Shown: positions 8,021-15,797 of the stretch, in pieces
How positions within the stretch are numbered: position 1 is the stretch's first letter
How the letters are laid out: each line of letters starts with the position of its first letter
NCBI GenBank assembly: GCA_029257695.1
Contig: JARIAU010000036.1
Coordinates: 1 to 63,376, forward strand
Reading direction: 5' to 3'
DNA from: Oscillospiraceae bacterium
GTDB taxonomy: Bacteria > Bacillota > Clostridia > Oscillospirales > Oscillospiraceae
DNA length: 63,376 bases
Notes under the pieces: generated by a model
Seen by the model: the letters and a program-made list of their open reading frames with translations, nothing else
Databases searched by the model: none
Told to the model about the DNA's origin: nothing
Made by a program: the position numbers and the translations under genes

Positions 8021-9088
8021 ATGGAACAGGAAGAACGATTGCAGGAGATGACGGTGCCTCTGCTGGCGTGGTATCAGGAACATGCCCGGGTACTGCCTTG
8101 GCGCACGGAACCTGCCCCTTATCGGGTGTGGGTGTCGGAAATCATGCTGCAGCAGACACGGGTGGCAGCGGTGGTCGGTTACTTTGAGCGTTTCATGTCT
8201 GCGCTCCCGACCGTTTCGGATTTGGCTCAAGTGTCGGAGGATGAATTGATGAAACTCTGGCAGGGATTGGGTTATTATAATCGGGCTCGGAATCTGCAAA
8301 AGGCGGCCCGGCAGATCATGGAGGAGTATGGTGGAGTGTTTCCGGCATCCTATGCGGACATTCACGGACTGGCTGGGGTAGGAGATTACACGGCGGGAGC
8401 CGTGGCGTCGATTGCATTTGGTGTTCCGGTGCCGGCTGTGGATGGAAATGTGCTCCGTGTGGTTTCCCGTATTTTGGGGGATGAGCGGGACATTTCGCTG
8501 CAAAGCACCAAAGATGCGGTGCGGGATTTGCTGCTGAAAGTGATCCCGAAGGAATTTCCGGGGAATTTTAATCAGGCGTTGATGGAATTAGGGGCTACTG
8601 TGTGTCTGCCCAATGGAGCACCCCAGTGCGAACATTGTCCCGTGTGTGCATATTGTGTGGCGCAAGCGGAGCAACGCACGGAGGACCTGCCGCGGAAGAC
8701 GCCGAAAAAAGGGCGGAAATTGGAGCGGCGCACCGTTTATCTGGTGTTCCACCAAGGGAAGGTCGCGCTTCGAAAGCGGGCTCCAAAGGGGTTGTTGGCT
8801 GGCTTGTGGGAATATCCCAATGCAGAGGCACAGATTGCTGATCCGATGATCGATTGGAAGCTGTCTGGGGTCGAATTGGAGCGAGGGCTCCGAGGGAAGC
8901 ATATTTTCAGCCATATTGAGTGGCATATGGAGGCGGTGGTGGTCGAAACCGACACTGAAGTGCTGCCGGAAGGCTGGGTTTGGGCCGGGAAACGGGAATT
9001 GGATCAGATTTATGCCGTGCCCAATGCATTTCGATTTGCACAGCCGCTGGTCGAGCGGTATTTGGAGAAATGGGAGGGCTTGCCATGA
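8021..9088 (+). CDS. mutY: A/G-specific adenine DNA glycosylase
   Basis: Removes adenine mispaired with 8-oxoguanine, the first step of repair. The product has 355 residues. The frame runs farther upstream, but the ATG at 8021 is preceded by GAGGAGGT. Seen: catalytic Glu40 in VSEIMLQQTRV, the helix-hairpin-helix HGLAGVGDYTAGA (about 115-127), catalytic Asp141 in AVDGNVLRV, and the 4Fe-4S ligands Cys195, Cys203, Cys206 and Cys212. The first Cys spacing is x7, not the x6 of E. coli MutY. The C-terminal half is the NUDIX-like 8-oxoG recognition domain (from about 235). It overlaps the next gene by 4 bp. Confidence 0.97.
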   Translation: MEQEERLQEMTVPLLAWYQEHARVLPWRTEPAPYRVWVSEIMLQQTRVAAVVGYFERFMSALPTVSDLAQVSEDELMKLWQGLGYYNRARNLQKAARQIMEEYGGVFPASYADIHGLAGVGDYTAGAVASIAFGVPVPAVDGNVLRVVSRILGDERDISLQSTKDAVRDLLLKVIPKEFPGNFNQALMELGATVCLPNGAPQCEHCPVCAYCVAQAEQRTEDLPRKTPKKGRKLERRTVYLVFHQGKVALRKRAPKGLLAGLWEYPNAEAQIADPMIDWKLSGVELERGLRGKHIFSHIEWHMEAVVVETDTEVLPEGWVWAGKRELDQIYAVPNAFRFAQPLVERYLEKWEGLP

Positions 9089-9966
9089 TTTGTCATTTGT
9101 GCCCCCGGGAGTGCGGGGCAGAGCGGACTGATACCACAGGAAACGGAGTCTGCCGGATGCCTGCGGTGCCCGTGTTGGCCCGAGCGGCGCTGCATATGTG
9201 GGAGGAGCCGCCAATTTCCGGTGTTCGAGGATCGGGAACCATCTTTTTCTCCGGATGCAGTCTGGGGTGCATCTTTTGCCAGAATGAGCAAATCAGCCGG
9301 GATGGGTACGGAGCGCCGGTGACGGTGGAACGACTGCGTGACATTTGCCGGGAACTGATTGCGAAGGGTGCGCACAACATTAACTTTGTGAATCCGACCC
9401 ATTATGCCCATGTGCTTGTGCAATTATTGCAGGAGCCGCTGGAAGTGCCGGTGGTGTTCAATACCGGCGGCTATGATAAGGTGGAGACCCTTCGCTTGTT
9501 GGAAGGGAAGGTGGATATTTACCTGCCGGACCTGAAGTATGTGGATGAAGCTGTGGCTCGTCGTTATTCCAAGGCGGCGGACTATCCGGAACGGGCAAAA
9601 CAGGCGATTTTAGAAATGGTTCGGCAGACGGGCCCTTGCCAGTTCGATGCGGATGGAATGCTGAAAAAGGGGGTCATCATCCGTCATCTGGTACTGCCGG
9701 GACAGCTGGAAGCGGCGAAACAGGTGATGGATTGGGTGAAGGCGACCTTTGCGCCTGGAGAGGTGCTGTTTTCGCTGATGAGCCAGTACATCCCCTACGG
9801 CCATGCGGCGGATTGTCCGGAAATCGACCGCCCGCTGCGAAAGAGCGAAGCGCGCAAGGCCAATGAGTATATGGATCTGATTGGATTGGATGGATTTACA
9901 CAGGAATCCACGGCGGCATCGGAACAGTTCATACCATCGTTTGATTTGACCGGTGTGGAACCGTAA
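9085..9966 (+). CDS. Radical SAM protein, PflA-like (COG1313 type)
   Basis: A 293-residue radical S-adenosylmethionine enzyme, coupled to mutY through an ATGA overlap. The 4Fe-4S/SAM motif is Cys58-x3-Cys62-x2-Cys65 (GCSLGCIFC). A second Cys set at the N-terminus (CHLCPREC...CRM, Cys3, 6, 10 and 23) could hold another metal. 'NINFVNPTHYA' and 'DIYLPDLKY' fit the family annotated as putative pyruvate formate-lyase 1 activating enzyme. The true substrate of this stand-alone group is not known, and no glycyl radical enzyme is adjacent. Confidence 0.9.
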   Translation: MICHLCPRECGAERTDTTGNGVCRMPAVPVLARAALHMWEEPPISGVRGSGTIFFSGCSLGCIFCQNEQISRDGYGAPVTVERLRDICRELIAKGAHNINFVNPTHYAHVLVQLLQEPLEVPVVFNTGGYDKVETLRLLEGKVDIYLPDLKYVDEAVARRYSKAADYPERAKQAILEMVRQTGPCQFDADGMLKKGVIIRHLVLPGQLEAAKQVMDWVKATFAPGEVLFSLMSQYIPYGHAADCPEIDRPLRKSEARKANEYMDLIGLDGFTQESTAASEQFIPSFDLTGVEP

Positions 9967-9983
9967 ATCGAAGCAAAAGAAAC

Positions 9984-10012
9984 AAGCGCACATCCGAGGT
10001 GGATGTGCGCTT
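9984..10012 (+). terminator. Terminator after the radical SAM gene
   Basis: A 12-bp stem (AAGCGCACATCC, loop GAGGT) followed by TTTTGTT, 18 bases past the stop. Confidence 0.85.
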
Positions 10013-10202
10013 TTGTTATCACAGCTGATTGCAGCTCCATATTGATGGATTTTTCGGATTTGGTTTGCTTGTGTGTTCTTTGCTTTGCCCTGCAATTCCA
10101 GTCCGCCGATAGGATCGTCCAGTGTCTTTTGCTTCCTGTCGTCCAACGGTTGGGTTCCGATTTCTGGGTCACGCTCTCTTTTGCCGATTGCTAAGGCAGA
10201 GA

Positions 10203-10476
10203 TCAAAGGATTTCCCGGGGAATTTGCTTATCGGATTCGATGTGACGGTGGACAAAGGACAGAATTCCTGCCACAGGGTTTTCGGTCACGCCACTGGCAG
10301 ACGCCGCTCTTCCACAAGCTGTGCAAAGATGGGGAGGAGGAAGGACCAGTGTGCAGGGGAGATACAGGCCTGGCCTCCAGTGGATGTGCAGTGCTTGCAC
10401 TTCCTTCGTGATCGCTTCTACCTCCGGATCATCGTCGTTCAACGCAGAACGAATAACGAATGGTGCAGAGTGCCAT
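10203..10476 (-). pseudogene. Possible decayed small gene (DUF6514-like traces)
   Basis: A strong ribosome binding site (AAAGGAGG, about 10483-10490) precedes an ATG at 10476, but that frame stops after 15 codons (MALCTIRYSFCVERR). Protein-like text continues in a second frame (DDDPEVEAITKEVQAL), passes through a third (IFAQLVEERRLPVA) and returns to the second (VTENPVAGILSFV...SDKQIPREIL) before stopping at 10203. The last part recalls the C-terminus of small DUF6514 proteins of Clostridia. This reads as a short gene broken by several frameshifts. The evidence is weak, and the rest of 10013-10557 holds nothing else recognisable. Confidence 0.28.
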
Positions 10477-10557
10477 ATACCGATCCTCCTTTGCAACAGT
10501 GGCTGTAAGAGAATTTATAACACAGAGGAGAACGAAAGGAAATGTGCGCATAAGAAA

Positions 10558-10582
10558 AGAGCCTGTCCAATGGACAGGCTCT
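10558..10582 (-). terminator. Terminator of the rpsF-ssb-rpsR operon
   Basis: A perfect 11-bp stem (AGAGCCTGTCC, 3-nt loop) followed on the minus strand by TTTTCTTAT, 24 bases past the rpsR stop. Confidence 0.85.
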
Positions 10583-10606
10583 GGTTCAACTGCAATCCAG
10601 TTGTAA

Positions 10607-10840
10607 TTAGTCAACCACATAGGGCAGCAGAGCGATCTGACGAGCACGCTTAATAGCGGTGGTCAGCTCACGCTGATGCATAGCGCAGGTACCGGTCGTA
10701 CGGCGAGGCAGGATCTTACCACGCTCGGAAATGTAACGGCGCAGCTTGTTGGTATCCTTGTAATCAATGCTCTGAACCTTATCGACGCAGAAAACGCAAA
10801 CTTTTCTACGCTTGCGAGCACGAGTACGATCAAAAGCCAT
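10607..10840 (-). CDS. rpsR: 30S ribosomal protein S18
   Basis: A small-subunit protein of 77 residues that binds next to S6 on the 16S platform. The ATG at 10840 follows AGGAGG. It is the zinc-type S18: Cys15 and Cys18 (VCVFC), Cys52 and His55 (TCAMH) are in place for a metal. The basic core '[17 protein letters not shown]' is typical. Last gene of the rpsF-ssb-rpsR operon. Confidence 0.97.
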   Translation of the reverse strand: MAFDRTRARKRRKVCVFCVDKVQSIDYKDTNKLRRYISERGKILPRRTTGTCAMHQRELTTAIKRARQIALLPYVVD

Positions 10841-10897
10841 AATGTAACCTCCTATCATCGAGTTGTTTTAGAAAAATACGCCGGAGCGTATCTGAAA

Positions 10898-11365
10898 TCA
10901 GAACGGCAGTTCACCGTCGTCATCGCTCAGCTCAGCGAAGTCGCTGGCCGGAGCGGAACCAAAGCCCTGGTTCACAGGGGGAGCGTAGCTGGGAGCAGGA
11001 GCGGAAGCGGGGGCATAGCCACCGGCACCGGTGTCGCTCTGCTGACGGGAGTCAGCGAAGTAGACATTGTCAGCGACGACTTCAGCGCTGCGGCGCTTGT
11101 TGCCGTCACGATCCTGCCAGTCACGCATCTGCAACCGACCTTCCACAACGGCCATGCGACCTTTCTGGAAGTACTTGGACACAAACTCACCGGTCTGACG
11201 CCACGCAACCACATCAATGAAGTCGGTGGTGCGCTGACCGCTGGTTTTATCACGGAAGTCCCGCTCCACTGCGAGGGAGAAGGAAGCAACCGCCGTGCCG
11301 GTGCCGGTATGACGCAGTTCGGGGTCACGCACAAGGCGACCCATCAGAATAACACGATTCAGCAT
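10898..11365 (-). CDS. ssb: Single-stranded DNA-binding protein
   Basis: Coats single-stranded DNA in replication and repair. It has 155 residues: an OB fold in residues 1-105 (MLNRVILMGRLVRDPELR at the N-terminus), a flexible Ala/Pro/Ser/Gly linker, and the acidic tail DDDGELPF that recruits partner proteins. It sits between rpsF and rpsR, as in most Firmicutes. Confidence 0.97.
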   Translation of the reverse strand: MLNRVILMGRLVRDPELRHTGTGTAVASFSLAVERDFRDKTSGQRTTDFIDVVAWRQTGEFVSKYFQKGRMAVVEGRLQMRDWQDRDGNKRRSAEVVADNVYFADSRQQSDTGAGGYAPASAPAPSYAPPVNQGFGSAPASDFAELSDDDGELPF

Positions 11366-11378
11366 AGGAATTCGCTCC

Positions 11379-11678
11379 TTACTGCTCGTCCTTGCAGACG
11401 ACCAGGGAACGGATCACGCCCTCGGTGATGTTGGCAACACGCTCAACCTCAGCGGGCAGACCGGGAACGGAATTGAAGCTGTAGAGCACATAGTAGCCCT
11501 CGTTGATGTGGTTGATCTCGTACGCCAGACGACGAGTGCCCCATTCATCAACTTCGGCCAGAGTGCCGTTCTCCTCAATCAGAGTCTTGAACTTCTCCAC
11601 GGTCTTAGCGATGGCCTCCTCACCCAGAGTGGGGTTGATGACCAGCATAGCTTCGTAATTAGCATTGACCTTAGCCAT
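11379..11678 (-). CDS. rpsF: 30S ribosomal protein S6
   Basis: A small-subunit protein of 99 residues, partner of S18. The frame extends upstream, but the ATG at 11678 has AAGGAGGTG in front and starts the known fold (YEAMLVINP...). 'NHINEGYYVLYSF' is the conserved strand region. First gene of the operon. Confidence 0.96.
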   Translation of the reverse strand: MAKVNANYEAMLVINPTLGEEAIAKTVEKFKTLIEENGTLAEVDEWGTRRLAYEINHINEGYYVLYSFNSVPGLPAEVERVANITEGVIRSLVVCKDEQ

Positions 11679-11768
11679 TGATTTGCACCTCCTTGTGGAC
11701 AAATGGCCTCCATCCTTGTGATGGAAGCAAGGAAAATTTCTGCAAGTGAGCCTGTAACGGCACACTAG
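11679..11768 (-). promoter_or_regulatory. rpsF leader, possible S6:S18 autoregulatory RNA
   Basis: The transcript leader can fold a small hairpin (GTGTGCC ... GGCTCAC) with CCG at its top, and a second stem (CTTCCATC/GATGGAG) before the ribosome binding site. S6:S18 leaders of other bacteria bind the protein pair through a CCG element, so autoregulation is plausible. The match was not tested against a covariance model. Confidence 0.35.
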
Positions 11769-11775
11769 CTTATCT

Positions 11776-11803
11776 ATCATATCAGATAAGCGGAAAAAGT
11801 CAA
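11776..11803 (-). promoter_or_regulatory. Promoter of the rpsF operon, with overlapping dyad
   Basis: On the minus strand: TTGACT, 16-bp spacer, TATGAT. An 8-bp inverted repeat (GCTTATCT...AGATAAGC, 11768-11791) straddles the -10 box. Confidence 0.75.
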
Positions 11804-11828
11804 GGATTATTTACAAAAGTTTTCAAAA

Positions 11829-11860
11829 AAACCGCCTGCACCGGGTGATGCAAGCGGTTT
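11829..11860 (-). terminator. Terminator of queT
   Basis: A GC-rich hairpin (AACCGCcTGCA...TGCaAGCGGTT) followed on the minus strand by seven T, just past the queT stop. Confidence 0.88.
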
Positions 11861-11867
11861 GATCGTG

Positions 11868-12389
11868 TTATGAAATTCGTTTCAGCCGATCCGGAGCCAA
11901 CAGATCCCGGAAATAGGAAACACGGGGCAGCATCTGCAGCAGAAGCAGTCCCAGCGTATAGCAGGCCAAAAATTCGCCGATGCCGACAGTGATGCTGTTA
12001 TAGAGGAAGGCGGCAGGGAAGGCGGAAGAAAATCCGACTTGTACCCACGCAACCTCGGCACCGATGATGATGGTGTTGCAAATGACGGGGGGAAGGGGGG
12101 CAAGCCACTTGTTCTTCATTTTGCTGGTCCAGATGGCGGCCAGAAGTGTGGCGAGTGTGCCCACAAGCCAGTCCACGGAATAGGGGGAGCCCACCAGATT
12201 GGCAATAAAGCATCCCACGGCCAGACCGGGAATGGTTTCCGGCAGGAAGAAGGGCAGAATGGTCATGGCTTCGGAGAAGCGGATCTGCATGGGGCCGAAA
12301 GAAGCGAAGGGAAGCGCAAGGGTCAGCAGCGCATACAGCGCACCGATCACGCCACCGACGCACAGACGGCGGGTCGAAGTGTTTCTCAT
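11868..12389 (-). CDS. queT: QueT-family transporter (queuosine precursor uptake, ECF S component)
   Basis: A membrane protein of 173 residues with about five transmembrane segments, taken to be the substrate-binding subunit of an energy-coupling-factor transporter for queuosine precursors (preQ0/preQ1). The QueT signature 'MQIRFSEAMTILPFF' is present near residues 34-48. The start has GGAGGT 8 bases upstream. The upstream leader is structured, as expected for a gene of this family. The shared ECF ATPases are encoded elsewhere. Confidence 0.92.
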   Translation of the reverse strand: MRNTSTRRLCVGGVIGALYALLTLALPFASFGPMQIRFSEAMTILPFFLPETIPGLAVGCFIANLVGSPYSVDWLVGTLATLLAAIWTSKMKNKWLAPLPPVICNTIIIGAEVAWVQVGFSSAFPAAFLYNSITVGIGEFLACYTLGLLLLQMLPRVSYFRDLLAPDRLKRIS

Positions 12390-12402
12390 ATGTAGTTACC
12401 TC

Positions 12403-12480
12403 CATTTTATATTTAGAGTACGGATGAGAAGCCCGTACAGCGGCACAATGTGCCGGTTGGACCGGGTGTGGAGAACCGGT
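12403..12480 (-). promoter_or_regulatory. Structured leader of queT, candidate preQ1-class riboswitch
   Basis: Three stems can be drawn in order on the minus strand before the ribosome binding site: ACCGG...CCGGT, CGGCAC-ATT-GTGCCG and ACGG...CCGT. An A-rich segment (ACTCTAAATATAAAATGG) that could pair or insert in loops comes next. queT genes in Clostridia are often controlled by preQ1 riboswitches, including class III. The class here is not assigned. Confidence 0.4.
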
Positions 12481-12530
12481 CGAAGTCAGTCTACCACAAA
12501 ATGTGAAAAAAGGCAATGCAGTCCCAAAAT

Positions 12531-12559
12531 TTGCGGTAGGAAACAGACTGTGCTACAAT
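12531..12559 (+). promoter_or_regulatory. Promoter for birA
   Basis: TTGCGG, 17-bp spacer, TACAAT, about 30 bases upstream of the birA start. Confidence 0.5.
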
Positions 12560-12589
12560 GAACCAAACAAAAGGAAAGGCTCTGATGGT

Positions 12590-13408
12590 ATGCTGAATCG
12601 GGATCTCATGGTAACGGAGGAACGGCTTTGCCCCCTGCTGAAAACCAAGCGCATAGGCACACAGCTGGTTCTGCTGGAGGAGGTTGGCTCGACCAATGAC
12701 TATTTGAAGCAGCTTGCCCGACAAGGAGCGGCGGAAGGCACGGTGGTGCTGGCGGAACAGCAGACCGCCGGCCGAGGGCGTCTGGGTCGTTCTTTTCAAT
12801 CTCCGGCGCAGGAGGGAATCTATCTTTCTGTGCTTCTGCGTCCGGTGATTCGGGCGGAAAAGGCCATCAATTTTACAGCTGTGGCAGCTACGGCGGTATG
12901 TGACGCAGTGGAGCAGGTGGTGGGTACACGCCCCGGCATCAAGTGGATCAACGATTTGTTGATGGGCGGGAAGAAAATCTGCGGCATCCTGACCGAACTG
13001 GGAGCGGACTGCCGGACCGGAATGGTAGATTACCTGGTGCTAGGCATCGGATTGAATGTCAATGAGTCGATGGAGTCTTTTGCGCCGGAGCTTCGGGACA
13101 TTGCCGGAAGTATCGCTATGGCTACCGGCCAGCCGTGGGACCGCACCGCTTTGGCGGCGGCGATGCTCAACGCACTGGATGCAGTTTATGCGGACTGGCA
13201 GGCGGAGCAGTGGAGCGTGGACCGTTATCGTGCCGACTGCACCACCATTGGGCAGCAGGTCCGAGTCATTCGAGGCGATGTGGTCCGAAATGCCACGGCC
13301 GAAGCCGTGGATGACGACTTTGCTCTGGTGGTGCGCTATGAGGACGGCAGTGTGGAGCATGTCTCCACCGGAGAGGTGACCGTCCGGGGCCAGAACGGCT
13401 ATGCCTGA
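12590..13408 (+). CDS. birA: Biotin-[acetyl-CoA-carboxylase] ligase, no HTH domain
   Basis: Attaches biotin to the carrier domain of biotin-dependent carboxylases through biotinyl-AMP. The product has 272 residues from the ATG at 12590 (AAGGAAAGG upstream). Seen: STNDYLK, the nucleotide loop AGRGRLGR, KWINDL, and the C-terminal SH3-like domain with 'STGEVTVRG'. It begins almost at the catalytic domain, so there is no DNA-binding domain and it should not repress the biotin operon. Confidence 0.94.
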   Translation: MLNRDLMVTEERLCPLLKTKRIGTQLVLLEEVGSTNDYLKQLARQGAAEGTVVLAEQQTAGRGRLGRSFQSPAQEGIYLSVLLRPVIRAEKAINFTAVAATAVCDAVEQVVGTRPGIKWINDLLMGGKKICGILTELGADCRTGMVDYLVLGIGLNVNESMESFAPELRDIAGSIAMATGQPWDRTALAAAMLNALDAVYADWQAEQWSVDRYRADCTTIGQQVRVIRGDVVRNATAEAVDDDFALVVRYEDGSVEHVSTGEVTVRGQNGYA

Positions 13409-13440
13409 ACAGCTCAAGGTTCGGCCGTGCAAAACAACAA

Positions 13441-13484
13441 CAACCGCAGCGGACATCCTGTTATTCGGGTATCCGCTGCGGTTG
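13441..13484. terminator. Bidirectional terminator between birA and comF
   Basis: A 13-bp perfect stem (CAACCGCAGCGGA and its complement, 18-nt loop) with T-rich sequence on both sides, between convergent genes. Confidence 0.8.
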
Positions 13485-13485
13485 T

Positions 13486-14169
13486 TTATCCATCTTGGGG
13501 ATCGGGCTTGGTTTGCCGTTTTCGAGCCAGTGTGACACAGGTTACCTCGTCGGCACCGGCAAGTTTGAGCGTTTTGGCACATTCTGACAGTGTAGAACCA
13601 GTGGTCACAATGTCATCCACCAACAGGATGTGCTTGCCGGACAGGGAAGTCTTTGGAAGAACGGAATATGCGTTCAGCAGGATGGCGGTGCGTGTAGCTT
13701 TGTCACTGCCGGAACGGGACAGCGCTCTTCGGTGAGATTTCCACAGTGTGGCGGTCAGCGGAAGGGATAGCCGTTCGGCAATCACTTGGGCCAGCAGCTG
13801 AGATTGATCGTAGTTTCGTTTCCAACGGCGGGGCCGGCTGATTGGACACCAAGTCACCAGGTCGAACTCCGTTTGATTTTCTCGGAGCAGGAAATCGGCC
13901 ATCCAGGAGCCATAGTGTTTGGCATAGTGACGAAAGCCGTTGAATTTATACCGAAGAAAGGATTCCCGCAGTGGTTCTTCATAATAGAAGGGAGCATAGC
14001 AGGCCTCAAATAAATCACCATGCACCGGAGTCTGTGCGGTTACATAGGGAAGGCTTCGGGCGCACTCCGGACAGATAAAATCAGACCATCCGATGATGCT
14101 GCGGCAAATGATACATCTGGACGGAAAAAGAAGCTGCCCCAACGAAGGCAGACGGCGTTTTTGCTCCAT
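13486..14169 (-). CDS. comF: ComF-family phosphoribosyltransferase-like protein
   Basis: A cytoplasmic protein of 227 residues related to the ComF protein needed for uptake of transforming DNA. It has an N-terminal zinc finger (CIIC...CPEC, about 19-36) and a C-terminal phosphoribosyltransferase fold with the PRPP motif ILLVDDIVTTGST (about 180-192). It often stands alone in Clostridia, and the biochemical activity is not established. Confidence 0.92.
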   Translation of the reverse strand: MEQKRRLPSLGQLLFPSRCIICRSIIGWSDFICPECARSLPYVTAQTPVHGDLFEACYAPFYYEEPLRESFLRYKFNGFRHYAKHYGSWMADFLLRENQTEFDLVTWCPISRPRRWKRNYDQSQLLAQVIAERLSLPLTATLWKSHRRALSRSGSDKATRTAILLNAYSVLPKTSLSGKHILLVDDIVTTGSTLSECAKTLKLAGADEVTCVTLARKRQTKPDPQDG

Positions 14170-14221
14170 AGTTTGATCCTCTCATGCTTGATGAGATGAT
14201 TATAGCGGACAATCAGACATT

Positions 14222-15589
14222 TTACAACGCCAGGGTGCCGTTTTCGTCCTCCAACAGAATCAGGATTTTCTGCTCGGCGCCGGTGTCGGCATTGATGCAG
14301 ACAACATAGTGCTGCCCCTGATCGGTTTCGCAAATATACTCCCAGCACAGCACCTCGTATTCACCGTCCGTGGGGATCCATGCAAGCTGTTCCTTGAGAA
14401 TGGTGAGCCGAGGGGAAACTTTGGCTTTGGCCTCGGCAGAAGAAAGGGTCGGGGGGTCGTTGGAGCGGTCCTGATGGTTGGACAGATAGGAAGTAGACTC
14501 AAAAGAAACGATTCCTCCGTTGTCCAGCGCAATGGTGATGCTGCACAGATCGGGATAACAGAGTACCTCACCCTGCCGATGGGCAAAGTTGATGGTCAGG
14601 CGGCCGTCGTGGTTGTAAAGATAGGTTGGCTCCATAGTTTCGTAGCCGTTGCGGTCCAGAAAGGCTCCGGCGATGGAAACGGCCTCATCTTCCGAGATGG
14701 TAGGAGTACCAACCGCACGGGAATTGGTGATGCCCATGACAAGACCGCCCGCCTTGGTGACGATACAGTGCAGTTCACCTCCGTCTACCGTAGCGGAGAG
14801 TGCATAAGCGGGAATCTCGCCGTCAATTGCGTGATCCACAGTAAACAGATCCTCCCGCAATTCCATACAGGATGCCGCAGAGGCGATGGCCTGTGCTTCG
14901 GTCACCTCCGGCAGCGGGGCCAGCACCTTGGGCTGACTGTTGGCCAAGTGGTCGGAAAACGGTCCGTCATAGGTCATCGTTGGCACTTCGGGAAAATGGT
15001 TTTCGACCAAATCGAAGTCGCCACCCCCCAGATCGGTGTCCTCCTCGGTCAGCTGGCTCATGCGCTGCTTCACCTCGTCTGCGGTGTGGAGCGTCAAACT
15101 GCCTTCATTCAGCTGTGTTTCCAATTCCTCCAGCCGTTCGCACAGCTGCGAGGAAACCAGTGCATAGGAATTGAGGTTGGATTGTTCTTCGTCGTTGAGT
15201 CCGCCATTGGCAGCAGCAGCTCTGGCCAAAGCCGAGGCGTAATCGCCGACTTTGGAGAGGAAGGAGGCCGTCTGTTCCAGTTCAATATCCGCATAGGGAA
15301 GTGCCGCCATGGCTTGCTGTGCGGTGGCAGCCTCCGCTTGGATTTCTGCACTGAACTGGGCGATCATCGCCGGAGAAGTTACATACAGCTCTTTCTGCAT
15401 GGCAGAGTCAATGCGATTGACGCTGGTTACCACTTGAGAAAAAGCTCGGAGGTAGTCCGTGGCGATGGCTCGCTCGTAGTGATTGATCTTGGTCTGCATC
15501 CGCAGCAGTCCACCCAACAGGACGATCAATGCGGCACAGACATAGGAACAAATGCGGATGATGGTCCGTTGCGATAGCTTGTGGTTCAT
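14222..15589 (-). CDS. ypeB: Spore germination protein YpeB
   Basis: A spore protein of 455 residues with one N-terminal transmembrane segment (about 10-30), a helical N-terminal half and PepSY-type repeats in the C-terminal half. In Bacillus, YpeB is required to place and stabilise the cortex-lytic enzyme SleB in the spore. The gene usually follows sleB; here the upstream neighbour is the thioester adhesin, and no sleB is in the window. The start has AAAGGGG 8 bases upstream. Confidence 0.9.
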   Translation of the reverse strand: MNHKLSQRTIIRICSYVCAALIVLLGGLLRMQTKINHYERAIATDYLRAFSQVVTSVNRIDSAMQKELYVTSPAMIAQFSAEIQAEAATAQQAMAALPYADIELEQTASFLSKVGDYASALARAAAANGGLNDEEQSNLNSYALVSSQLCERLEELETQLNEGSLTLHTADEVKQRMSQLTEEDTDLGGGDFDLVENHFPEVPTMTYDGPFSDHLANSQPKVLAPLPEVTEAQAIASAASCMELREDLFTVDHAIDGEIPAYALSATVDGGELHCIVTKAGGLVMGITNSRAVGTPTISEDEAVSIAGAFLDRNGYETMEPTYLYNHDGRLTINFAHRQGEVLCYPDLCSITIALDNGGIVSFESTSYLSNHQDRSNDPPTLSSAEAKAKVSPRLTILKEQLAWIPTDGEYEVLCWEYICETDQGQHYVVCINADTGAEQKILILLEDENGTLAL

Positions 15590-15762
15590 AAAGTCAGCCC
15601 CTTTGCATGTGAAACAAATTACTATGTAAAGGTTGTGCAGACAGTAAAAAAATATCAGATGTTGCAGATGTTAAATTTTACCAATCAATGCCGTTGAAGA
15701 AAAAGACCGAACCGTAAGAGATGTGATGCCGATGTGTCGCAGTGGCGACATCCCATAAAAAA

Positions 15763-15787
15763 GAGGTGACAGCAAAGCTGCCACCTC
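15763..15787 (-). terminator. Terminator of the large adhesin gene
   Basis: An 11-bp stem with one mismatch (GAGGTGaCAGC/GCTGcCACCTC) followed on the minus strand by TTTTTT, 10 bases past the stop. Confidence 0.88.
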
Positions 15788-15797
15788 CTTTTCGGGG

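Noticed and set aside
10073..10508. Plus-strand open frames of 110-130 codons in the region after the radical SAM gene
   Set aside because: They have no ribosome binding site or family motif, and the region has better signals on the minus strand.
15730..15752. A small hairpin (GATGTGTCGC...GCGACATC) upstream of ypeB
   Set aside because: The stem is short and interrupted and not placed at a gene end; chance is the simplest explanation.
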